Assembly (NCBI GenBank): GCA_900770335.1
Contig: CAAGKD010000023.1
Coordinates: 1-16,147 of the forward strand
Direction of reading: 5' to 3'
DNA: 16,147 nucleotides
DNA from: an uncultured Sutterella sp.
GTDB taxonomy: Bacteria; Pseudomonadota; Gammaproteobacteria; Burkholderiales; Burkholderiaceae_F
Part shown: positions 7,318 to 13,666 of the stretch, piece by piece
Position numbering within the stretch: the first letter of the stretch is position 1
Layout of the letters: each line of letters opens with the position of its first letter
Program-made: the position numbers and the translations under genes
The notes under the pieces: generated by a model
Databases searched by the model: none
The model's input: the letters and a program-made list of their open reading frames with translations, nothing else
Told to the model about the DNA's origin: nothing

Positions 7318-8466
7318 TCAGAGCTCGAACGCGCCCTTGACGACGACCTTGCCCGAGTCCATCACGCGGCGCCCCTTCATGAAGACGTCGGAAAGCTCGA
7401 GCTCGTCGTCGAAGACGAGCAGGTCCGCGTCCATGCCGACGGCCACGCGCCCCTTGCCCGGAAGCCCCAGGGCGCCGGCGATCGTCGTCGTCATGGGCTT
7501 CAGGGCCGTCTCGAGGCCCGCCTTGTCGGCGACCGAGCGGACGGTCTCAAGGTCGCACTCGATCGAGCCCACGCCGAAGCCGACCATCTCGCCCTGAGCG
7601 TTGAAGCGCGGCATCGAGCCCTGTCCGTCGGAGGAGAAGGTGATGCGGTCGATCGGAACGTCGCGCTCGAGCGCGGCGAAGAACGCGTCGGCGGCCGTGC
7701 CCATCCAGCTGCCGCCCCCGGTCGTGATGTCGATGAAGCCGCCCGCCTTGGCGAACTCGCAGGCGCGCTCGAAGACGCGCGGATGGCGCGCGACGTGAGT
7801 CGGGCGCATGTGCTTGGCCGGAATGCCGCGCTTCACGGCGTACTCAAGCGGATCGAAGATGTCGTCGCCCCAGTCGCCGCAGTGGATGTGCAGGAACCCG
7901 GTCTTGCCGGTGAGCATGCCCGCGACGCGGATCTCCGAGAGGAGCCGCAGCACCTCCTCGGCCGTCGGGAAGGACGAGCGGTGGTCGCCCAAGGCGATCT
8001 TCACGCCGAGGCACTCGGGGATCGCGAAGAGGTCCGTCTTCACGCTGCCCGTGATCGTCGTCACCGGATAGGCGTAGTTGCTCGTCCACATCCAGCCCGA
8101 GGCGCCCTCGACCGTGAGGCCGCGAACCTTCGCGAGGAGGTTCTCGATCGAGCGGGACATGCTGTCCGTGCCCGAGACGCCGAGGAAGGACGTGACGCCG
8201 GCCTTCACGAGCGAGGAGAAGTTGAGCTCGGGGCAACGGCTCGCCCAGCCGCCCTCGCCGCCGCCGCCCGTGACGTGGATGTGCTGGTCGATGAGGCCCG
8301 GCGTGACGCGCCGGCCCTCGGCGTCCAGGGTCTCAAGCCCCGGAATGGACGGCTCGAGCCTGGGCTCGACGGCGATGATCCTGCCGCCGGCGAAGAGGAT
8401 ATCGCGCATGCCGACGTGCTCGGGGGCGTAAAGGTCGGCGTTGCGGATGAGCGTTGCGATGGACAT
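7318..8466 (-). CDS. iadA: Isoaspartyl dipeptidase (beta-aspartyl peptidase, IadA)
   Basis: This 382-residue amidohydrolase (E. coli IadA has 390) hydrolyses beta-aspartyl dipeptides arising from damaged Asn/Asp residues. All key positions known for the E. coli enzyme are found with an offset of about 6: H62 and H64 in DQHIHVTGGGGEGG, the carbamylated lysine K156 in GVKIALGDHRSS, H195 in FLHIHCGDWG, H224 in RPTHVAR, and the catalytic D280 in SSDGQGS. The substrate-binding E71, Y131, R163 and R227 are also present. An intact binuclear zinc enzyme is therefore expected, in the cytoplasm. The ATG at 8466 is preceded by AGGAG at a rather long distance (12 bases). It lies downstream of an unrelated membrane gene whose own terminator separates them, so it is probably monocistronic. 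Confidence 0.95.
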   Translation of the reverse strand: MSIATLIRNADLYAPEHVGMRDILFAGGRIIAVEPRLEPSIPGLETLDAEGRRVTPGLIDQHIHVTGGGGEGGWASRCPELNFSSLVKAGVTSFLGVSGTDSMSRSIENLLAKVRGLTVEGASGWMWTSNYAYPVTTITGSVKTDLFAIPECLGVKIALGDHRSSFPTAEEVLRLLSEIRVAGMLTGKTGFLHIHCGDWGDDIFDPLEYAVKRGIPAKHMRPTHVARHPRVFERACEFAKAGGFIDITTGGGSWMGTAADAFFAALERDVPIDRITFSSDGQGSMPRFNAQGEMVGFGVGSIECDLETVRSVADKAGLETALKPMTTTIAGALGLPGKGRVAVGMDADLLVFDDELELSDVFMKGRRVMDSGKVVVKGAFEL

Positions 8467-8591
8467 TTGTGAAGGAGTCTCCTGAACTGGCGCCGAACGG
8501 ACCGGCGGCTCGTAGCGCGTCTTGGATGATTCTGGAACGCGCTGGCTGGTGATGAGGTCCGTCAGTAAAGCAAATGCCGTGTCGGACCTTG

Positions 8592-8619
8592 AAAAAAAGG
8601 AGCGCGGCTCACTCCGCGC
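8592..8619 (-). terminator. Intrinsic terminator overlapping the stop codon of the five-helix membrane protein gene
   Basis: On the minus strand GCGCGG (8619-8614) pairs with CCGCGC (8607-8602) around the loop AGTGAG, followed by TCC and seven T. The loop contains the TGA stop codon of the gene ending at 8609, so the last codons form the upstream stem arm. A ribosome at the stop would cover the hairpin, which ties termination to completed translation. Confidence 0.65.
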
Positions 8620-9175
8620 GGTCGTAGACCCGCCTCGACGCGCCCGGCAGGCCGTAGGTCATGGACGAGCGCACGGAGAGAAGCAGGTAGAGCGTCACAA
8701 GGATCGTGAAGAACGAGATCCCGAGGAAGCCCTGCGACAGGTCGAAGGGAATGCCGAGGATGAGCATCTTGAGGAGGTCGTCCCCGGGACCGGCGACCCA
8801 GACGAGGGCGAGGGCCGTGAAAAGCGCCCCTCTCGTGCGGCCGATCGCAAGGAGCACGAGCGCCGAGAGGATGCTCACCGTGTTGACGATCGCCGGCAGC
8901 GTGCTCTTGATCGCGGGCCAGGCGAAGTTCGAGTCGACTGAGATCACGCGCACCGCCTCGCCCGCCTGATGCCCGAGGTCGAACATCGAGAGCACGGCCT
9001 TCACCGAGAGGATCAGAAGGACGAGGAGCAGAAGGCCCCCGATGCCGGCGCGGGCGTCGCGCACGGCCGGCGGAACGCTCCTGCCGACGAGCCAGAGGAG
9101 CGCCGCGAGAATGACGGGGACCGCTCCGGCGAAGAGGAGTCCGGTCATCGTGAAGTGAATCGTGCTTTCAAACAT
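8609..9175 (-). CDS. Hypothetical membrane protein with about five helices
   Basis: I do not recognise this family. The ATG at 9175 (MFESTIHFTMTGLLFAGAVP) gives 188 residues. An in-frame TTG at 9217 is less likely because it lies inside the candidate promoter. Hydrophobic stretches of membrane-helix length are at about residues 9-31, 45-67, 91-112, 117-137 and 146-168. The loops are short and the tail is basic (SMTYGLPGASRRVYDRAE). Acidic residues inside or near helices include D71 (SMFDLGH) and the GPGDDLLK sequence after helix 4. The gene is on the same strand as the MerR regulator that ends 94 bases upstream, so it might belong to the metal module. However, a promoter-like pair lies in that gap and it has its own terminator, so an independent role is equally possible. 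Confidence 0.75.
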   Translation of the reverse strand: MFESTIHFTMTGLLFAGAVPVILAALLWLVGRSVPPAVRDARAGIGGLLLLVLLILSVKAVLSMFDLGHQAGEAVRVISVDSNFAWPAIKSTLPAIVNTVSILSALVLLAIGRTRGALFTALALVWVAGPGDDLLKMLILGIPFDLSQGFLGISFFTILVTLYLLLSVRSSMTYGLPGASRRVYDRAE

Positions 9176-9216
9176 GTTCTGCGTGATTCCAGGAATCTCT
9201 GAGAGAGCCTTGCGCA

Positions 9217-9245
9217 ATTCTGCGAAGGCGGGCCCGCGCGGTCAA
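9217..9245 (-). promoter_or_regulatory. Candidate sigma-70 promoter for the five-helix membrane protein
   Basis: On the minus strand TTGACC (9245-9240) and CAGAAT (9222-9217) are separated by exactly 17 bases. Transcription would start near 9210, leaving a leader of about 35 bases before the ATG at 9175. It lies between the end of the merR-type gene and this gene. Confidence 0.45.
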
Positions 9246-9269
9246 GGCGGGAAAGCGAGAGAGGGGGCG

Positions 9270-9800
9270 TCAGGACTTCAGCGCCTTCGGAGCCTTCGCG
9301 CCGTCGCGGCCCTTGAGCGAGCGAAGAAACTCCTCGGGCGAGCGGGCCGCCCGCTCCGGAGCCGCCGCGTGATCGGCGCCGCACCCCGGCTCGCAGTCGA
9401 ACCCTCCGTCCTCAAGGCCCCGCAGGATCCCGCAGGAGCGTCCGTCGCAGGCTTCGCCCCGGCAGTGCGTCTCGAGGGCCTTGAGGTGCCCGCGCAGCTC
9501 GTTGAGGTCCCGGATGCGCTCGTCGACGAGGAGAAGGTGGCGCCGGATGAGCTCGTGCGCGAGCGCCGCGCCCTCGCGGCTTCCCGAGTCGAGCGCCTCG
9601 AGCAGGTCCCGTATCTCCGAGAGGCCGATGTCGAGGTTTCGGCAGTGCCGGATGAAGTCGAGCCGGTTGACGTGGATCGATCCGTAGTTGCGGTAGTTGT
9701 TCTCCCCGCGGACGGGCGGCGGGAGCAGCCCCACCTTCTCGTAGTAGCGGATGGTCTCGGTGGTGTTCCCGGAGATCTCCGCGAGTTCGCCGATGCGCAT
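9270..9800 (-). CDS. MerR-family metal-responsive regulator, CadR/PbrR type with altered cysteines
   Basis: The protein has 176 residues. The ATG at 9800 follows a strong GAGGAG and gives the classic MerR start MRIGELAEISGNTTETIRYYEKVGLL, a winged helix-turn-helix. FIRHCRNLDIGLSEIRDLL and a long dimerisation helix (residues about 80-110) follow. The loop ETHCRGEACDGRSCGILRGL (C113, C118, C123) matches the C-terminal metal loop of PbrR/CadR regulators (SCGIL). The cysteine usually near position 12-14 is N12, and the one expected around 77-79 (start of the dimer helix) is missing (DSGSREGAA). Extra ligands C136, C140 and H144 lie in the tail. It should repress and, with metal, activate the divergent ATPase gene by twisting its 19-bp-spaced promoter. 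The metal it senses cannot be assigned. Confidence 0.92.
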   Translation of the reverse strand: MRIGELAEISGNTTETIRYYEKVGLLPPPVRGENNYRNYGSIHVNRLDFIRHCRNLDIGLSEIRDLLEALDSGSREGAALAHELIRRHLLLVDERIRDLNELRGHLKALETHCRGEACDGRSCGILRGLEDGGFDCEPGCGADHAAAPERAARSPEEFLRSLKGRDGAKAPKALKS

Positions 9801-9902
9801 GCGAGCTCCTCGCGCCCCCGGCGGGGGCTTGCGGACGCGTCTGGAAGGCGTCCTGGAATGAGATGCGGCCCGGCCGGGCCTGAAGCGCGCGTCCGGGGTC
9901 GC

Positions 9903-9933
9903 TTGACATTGTAACGGCTTCAGGGTGTGCAAT
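9903..9933 (+). promoter_or_regulatory. MerR-type operator-promoter of the ATPase gene
   Basis: TTGACA (9903-9908) and TGCAAT (9928-9933) are separated by 19 bases, the over-long spacer that is the hallmark of MerR-activated promoters. The spacer holds an imperfect dyad: ACATTGTAA on the left against CTTCAGGGT on the right, about five of nine positions complementary. It resembles the CadR/PbrR operator, whose right arm ends CAGGGT. On the other strand TACAAT (9913-9908) can serve as the -10 for the regulator gene, so one site would control both directions. Confidence 0.8.
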
Positions 9934-9998
9934 GCCCTCATCCATGATCCGGCGCGTGCGTGCGCAAGGCCGCCCGCGCCCCTGCCAAGAGAAGAAAG

Positions 9999-12833
9999 AT
10001 GGCCAGCAAAACCCTTCGCCTGAAATTCCCGGACATGTGCTGTCCGGTCGAGTTCGGCCCCGTCGAGCGCGCGCTCGGCAAGCTCTCCCCGGACATCCGA
10101 GCGATTCCCGACTACGCCGCGCGCACGGTGCGGATCGACCTGCCCGAGGGCGTCACGGAGGACGCGGTCCTCGAGGCCGTGAAGACCGCGGGCGCCGCGT
10201 TCCGGCGTCTTGACCCTCCGGCGACGGCGTCGGGCGCAGGCCGCGTTCGAATCCGCGTTCCGGAGATGGACTGCCCCGTCGAAGCGGGCGAGATCGAGCG
10301 CGAGTTCAGGAAGACCGCAATCGAGGGCTATGAGTTCGACACCCTCAACCGCGTCGTTTCGCTTCCCGGCGAGCACGCCGTCGTGAGCCGCGCGATCGCG
10401 GCGATCCGCGCCGCGGGCTACGAGCCCGACCTCTCCTGCGCCTCGGACGCCGCCGCGGGCGGCCGCGCGCGCCTCTCCGTCCCGGAGATGGACTGCCCCA
10501 TCGAAGCGGGCGAGATCGAGCGCGAGTTCAAGAAGACCGGAATCGAGGACTTCAGCCTTGACGTCATGAACCGCGTCGCGGAGGTCAATGCCGCGGATGC
10601 GGCGAAGGCGATCGCCGCCGTCAAGGCCGCGGGCTACGAGGCGACACCCCTCGCCGCCCCCGCGGGAGGCGCCGGCGGGCGCACGCGCCTCTCCGTCCCG
10701 GAGATGGACTGCCCCGTCGAAGCGGGCGAAATCGAGCGCGAGTTCAGGAAGGCCGCAATCGAGGGCTATGAGATCAACATCATGAACCGCACGATCGCGA
10801 TCGACGCCGCCGCGCTCGAGGCGGCCCGCGCCGCGATCTCCGCGGCGGGGTACGACTCGACCGTGATGGCGCCTTCGGGCGCAGGCGGCAGAGACGACTT
10901 CGAGGACCGCACGCCCTGGAAGAAGTACTTTCTCGCCCTCGCGATCGCCCTCGCCTGCGAGGCGATCGAGGTGATGAGCGACTGGAAGGTGATCGAGCTC
11001 CCCGAGCTCGCCGTTCAGGGCCTCACGCTCGGCCTCGCCCTTGTCGCGATCCTCCTCGCGGGCCTCACGACCTTCAGAAAGGGCCTCGCCGCCGTGACGC
11101 ACGGCACGCTCAACATGAACACCCTCATGGCCGTCGCCGTGGTCGGGGGCGTGCTGATCGGCGCCTGGCCCGAGGCCGCCATGGTGCTCGTGCTCTTCGA
11201 GATCTCCGAGGCGATCGAGCAGCTCTCGATGACGCGCGCGCGCCGGTCGATCCGGGATCTGCTGAGCGTGACGCCCGAGAAGGCGCTCGTCTCGGACGGG
11301 CGCGGCGCCTTCACCGAGATGCGCGTCGAAGAGGTCGGCCCGGGCGCACTCATCCGCGTCGCGCCGGGCGACCGCGTGCCTCTTGACGGCCGCATCGAGA
11401 CGGGCTCGACAACGCTCGACCAGTCGATGGTGACGGGCGAGTCGATGCCCGCCGAGAAGGCCGCGGGCGACACGGTCTGGGCCGGCACGGTGAACCTCAC
11501 GTCCACCATCACGGTCACGGTCACGGCGGCCGCCTCGCAGAGCCTCACGGCCCGCATCATCGAGGCCGTCGAGAACGCCCAGGCAAGCAAGTCCCCCGTG
11601 CAGCGCTTCGTCGACCGGTTCGCCGCGGTCTACACGCCGATCGTCTTCGTCATCGCCCTCGCGGTTGCCGTCCTGCCGCCCGTCTTCCTCGGCGACTGGC
11701 TCGGATGGCTCTACAAGGCCCTGTGCCTCCTTGTCATCGCCTGCCCCTGCGCGCTCGTGATCTCCACGCCGGTGACGATCGTCTCGGCGCTCTCGACGGC
11801 GACGCGCTGCGGCCTGCTCATCAAGGGCGGCCTCTTCCTCGAGGAGGCGAGAAAGCTCAAGAACATCGGCCTCGACAAGACCGGCACCCTCACGAAGGGC
11901 GAGCCGAAGGTCGAGTCGATCGCGCTCTTCGGCGGCGCCGACCGCGCCCGCGCCCTCACGCTCGCCGCGAGCCTCGGCGCGATGAACAAGCACCCGCTCT
12001 CCGTAGCGATCGTCAACGCCGCCCGCGCCGAGCATCTTCGCCTCGAGGAGGTGACGGGCTTCACGGCGCTGCCCGGCAGCGGCGTGCGCGGCCGCGTCGG
12101 CCGCGGCATGGCGTCGCTTCTCAACCTCGCCGCCCTCGAGAAGGCCGGCATGGCCTCGCCCGAGGTGAGAAAGGCCTTCGAGGACGCCGCCGCCCGCGGC
12201 CGCTCGAGCGTCGCGCTCTCCGACCCCTTCGGCGTCCTCGCGGTCTTCGCGCTCGCCGACGAGATCAAGGAGGACACGCGCTCGGGCCTCAGGCAGCTCG
12301 CCGCCGAGGGCGTCACGCCGTGGCTCCTCACGGGCGACAACGAGCGCGCCGCGCATGCGCTCGCCGACGAGCTCGGCCTCAGGAACGTCTGCGCGGGGCT
12401 CCTTCCTGAGGAGAAGCTCGCCCGCATCCGCGAGCTCCAGGCGAGCGGCCTCACCGCGATGGTGGGCGACGGCATCAACGACGCTCCGGCGCTCGCGCAG
12501 GCCGACATCGGCATCGCCATGGGCGTGCGCGGCACGGACAGCGCCATCGAGGCCGCGGACATCGCCGTCATGGACGACCGCGTGTCCTCCGTCGCGACGC
12601 TCGTTCGCCTCTCGCGCATGACGCACTCGGTGCTCGTGCAGAACATCGCCTTCGCGATCGGCATCAAGGTCCTCTTCACGATCCTCGCGATCTGCGGCAT
12701 GGCCACCATGTGGATGGCGGTCTTCGCCGACACGGGCACGTGCCTGATCGTCGTCGCCAACGCGCTGAGGATGCTCCGCGTCAAGCCCAAGCTCGACGCC
12801 ATGGCCCGCTCCGTGGACGAGCGGGCGCGATGA
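9999..12833 (+). CDS. cadA: P1B-type heavy-metal (Zn/Cd/Pb) efflux ATPase with four N-terminal metal-binding domains
   Basis: The protein has 944 residues, against about 730 for ZntA/CadA; three extra domains explain the excess. Four HMA-like domains come first, with metal cysteines at C14/C15, C92, C166 and C238 in MCCPVE, MDCPVE, MDCPIE and MDCPVE. Each has a glutamate where CxxC domains have the second cysteine. A P1B core follows: TGES actuator loop at 479-482, CPC in the transport helix at 582-584, phosphorylation site DKTGT from D626, HP at 665-666, and GDGIND at 823-828. NIAFAIGIK and ADTGT in the last two helices match the Lys and Asp of Zn/Cd/Pb exporters (P1B-2). It should pump divalent soft metals from the cytoplasm. 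Start 9999 has a purine-rich leader; an upstream GTG (9960) is less likely. It is divergent from its presumed regulator and followed by terminators. Confidence 0.95.
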   Translation: MASKTLRLKFPDMCCPVEFGPVERALGKLSPDIRAIPDYAARTVRIDLPEGVTEDAVLEAVKTAGAAFRRLDPPATASGAGRVRIRVPEMDCPVEAGEIEREFRKTAIEGYEFDTLNRVVSLPGEHAVVSRAIAAIRAAGYEPDLSCASDAAAGGRARLSVPEMDCPIEAGEIEREFKKTGIEDFSLDVMNRVAEVNAADAAKAIAAVKAAGYEATPLAAPAGGAGGRTRLSVPEMDCPVEAGEIEREFRKAAIEGYEINIMNRTIAIDAAALEAARAAISAAGYDSTVMAPSGAGGRDDFEDRTPWKKYFLALAIALACEAIEVMSDWKVIELPELAVQGLTLGLALVAILLAGLTTFRKGLAAVTHGTLNMNTLMAVAVVGGVLIGAWPEAAMVLVLFEISEAIEQLSMTRARRSIRDLLSVTPEKALVSDGRGAFTEMRVEEVGPGALIRVAPGDRVPLDGRIETGSTTLDQSMVTGESMPAEKAAGDTVWAGTVNLTSTITVTVTAAASQSLTARIIEAVENAQASKSPVQRFVDRFAAVYTPIVFVIALAVAVLPPVFLGDWLGWLYKALCLLVIACPCALVISTPVTIVSALSTATRCGLLIKGGLFLEEARKLKNIGLDKTGTLTKGEPKVESIALFGGADRARALTLAASLGAMNKHPLSVAIVNAARAEHLRLEEVTGFTALPGSGVRGRVGRGMASLLNLAALEKAGMASPEVRKAFEDAAARGRSSVALSDPFGVLAVFALADEIKEDTRSGLRQLAAEGVTPWLLTGDNERAAHALADELGLRNVCAGLLPEEKLARIRELQASGLTAMVGDGINDAPALAQADIGIAMGVRGTDSAIEAADIAVMDDRVSSVATLVRLSRMTHSVLVQNIAFAIGIKVLFTILAICGMATMWMAVFADTGTCLIVVANALRMLRVKPKLDAMARSVDERAR
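10029..10773 (+). repeat. Four tandem metal-binding-domain repeats inside the ATPase gene
   Basis: The repeat cores begin at 10029, 10260, 10482 and 10698, with spacings of 231, 222 and 216 bases (77, 74 and 72 codons). Copies 2 and 4 differ at only two positions over about 74 bases. Copy 3 shares with copy 4 the sequence just upstream (CGCGCCTCTCCGTC) that copy 2 lacks. Copy 1 is clearly more diverged. The near-identity at DNA level, including third codon positions, indicates recent duplication or gene conversion. Confidence 0.9.
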
Positions 12834-12849
12834 ACCCCGTCTGCTGACG

Positions 12850-12874
12850 CCGGTCCGGGCGAGGCCCGGACCGG
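12850..12874 (+). other. Perfect 11-bp hairpin after the ATPase gene
   Basis: CCGGTCCGGGC (12850-12860) pairs perfectly with GCCCGGACCGG (12864-12874) around a GAG loop, 16 bases past the ATPase stop. No U-tract follows. It stands just before the true terminator and may protect the mRNA 3' end or assist termination. Confidence 0.6.
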
Positions 12875-12884
12875 AGCGCCTGCG

Positions 12885-12923
12885 AAGGGCGGTCTTCCGG
12901 ACGGAAGGCCGCCCTTTTCCTTT
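12885..12923 (+). terminator. Intrinsic terminator of the ATPase gene
   Basis: A 14-pair stem (12885-12898 with 12903-12916, one G-T pair) has a GGAC loop and runs into TTTTCCTTT at 12915-12923. It is a canonical Rho-independent terminator in the plus direction, and it separates the metal module from the next gene. Confidence 0.82.
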
Positions 12924-12961
12924 GCGCCGATCTGCCGGGCGCCTCCTCTTCGCGCCCGCCG

Positions 12962-12972
12962 TGGGCTATCCT
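12962..12972 (+). promoter_or_regulatory. Candidate -10 promoter element for the small membrane protein gene
   Basis: TGGGCTATCCT, identical over 11 bases to the element upstream of yciB, includes TATCCT at 12967-12972. It lies 39 bases past the ATPase terminator, a natural place for a new promoter, and about 92 bases before the ATG at 13064. No convincing -35 box is seen. Confidence 0.4.
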
Positions 12973-12989
12973 TTCCTGCCAACGGCGCC

Positions 12990-13050
12990 GCGCGTTCGCG
13001 CGTTCGCGCATTTGCGCGCGCGGCCCGAAACCAACACACTGCCCCCCCCC
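12990..13050 (+). repeat. 8-bp tandem repeats and C9 tract in the leader of the small membrane protein gene
   Basis: From 12990 the unit GCGCGTTC occurs twice, followed by the variant GCGCATTT and then GCGCGCGC, about 32 bases in all. At 13042-13050 there is a run of nine C, ending 13 bases before the ATG at 13064. Both kinds of repeat are prone to slippage during replication. Confidence 0.7.
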
Positions 13051-13063
13051 AATGAGAAGCGCG

Positions 13064-13567
13064 ATGTCCGTCACTGACAACCTCGAGCCGCCAAACGGCG
13101 ACTACGTCCGATACATCAAGCGCCTGCAGAGCGGCCGCGCGCCGGACCTGCGCCCGCTCGAGCCGCCGCCCCTCTCAGACGCCTCGGCCGCGCCGCTTCC
13201 CGCGAACGCGTCGTCCCGCGGCAGGCGCAGCCTGCAGAGCGTCCTTGAGTCGCTCGGCGGCAGGCCCGCGGGCGCGAGGAGCGGCTCGGGTGCGGACCGC
13301 GAGCGGACCGTCGCGCGCATGGAGGCCTCGACGAGCACCGCGCCCGCCCCGGCGCCACGCCGCCCCGCGAAGCTCGACCCGGCGCTGCGCTTCGCCTCGA
13401 GCGCCTTCGCGATGTTCGGCTGCATGGGCGTGCTCATCGCCCTTGACTCCGGCGAGGTCGCTCCAGCGCTCTTCGGAGGCTTTGCGATCCTCATCGCAGC
13501 GATCCTGCTCTTCAACGGCATGCGCGCGGCCCGCGGACAGACTCCGTCCGTCCGCCGCGGCAAATAA
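13064..13567 (+). CDS. Hypothetical small membrane protein with two C-terminal helices
   Basis: I do not recognise this family. The ATG at 13064 (MSVTDNLEPPNGDYVRYIKR) is preferred to 13052 because GAGAAG lies just upstream of it; it gives 167 residues. Residues 1-105 are hydrophilic and rich in Pro, Ala, Arg and Ser, probably disordered. The last third has two membrane helices, roughly FASSAFAMFGCMGVLIAL and ALFGGFAILIAAILLFNGM. They are separated by a very short DSGEV turn, and a basic tail (RGQTPSVRRGK) follows. The likely shape is a helical hairpin with both ends in the cytoplasm. Codon use and GC content match the neighbours. It follows the ATPase terminator and precedes alaA by 99 bases on the same strand; co-transcription with alaA is possible. 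No function can be assigned. Confidence 0.7.
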   Translation: MSVTDNLEPPNGDYVRYIKRLQSGRAPDLRPLEPPPLSDASAAPLPANASSRGRRSLQSVLESLGGRPAGARSGSGADRERTVARMEASTSTAPAPAPRRPAKLDPALRFASSAFAMFGCMGVLIALDSGEVAPALFGGFAILIAAILLFNGMRAARGQTPSVRRGK

Positions 13568-13666
13568 GACCTCGACCTCCCGGCAGTCCGAGCCTCGCCC
13601 GGCGCTGTCTTGATTTTCCTGAGGCGCCCGGCCGGCGCCAAGCTCCCTCGAGCGGAGACCAGAAAG

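Noticed and set aside
10029..10773. A CRISPR-like array, considered because of regularly spaced near-identical repeats
   Set aside because: The spacing of 216-231 bases, codon periodicity and conserved protein domains show these are protein repeats within the ATPase.
9801..12626. A long minus-strand open frame continuing upstream of the MerR regulator across the ATPase gene, which would give a 1118-residue protein
   Set aside because: The regulator starts at 9800 with a strong ribosome binding site and the canonical MerR N terminus. The extension is antisense to the ATPase, has biased composition and lacks any recognisable domain.
9999..12833. Assignment of the ATPase as a copper exporter (CopA type)
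   Set aside because: The metal-binding domains lack CxxC, the last helices show the Lys and Asp of Zn/Cd/Pb pumps (NIAFAIGIK, ADTGT), and the paired regulator is of the CadR/PbrR type, not CueR.
13610..13666. An N-terminal extension of AlaA from a TTG codon
   Set aside because: The extra 19 residues have no counterpart in AlaA, and the ATG at 13667 has a suitable Shine-Dalgarno sequence and the family start.
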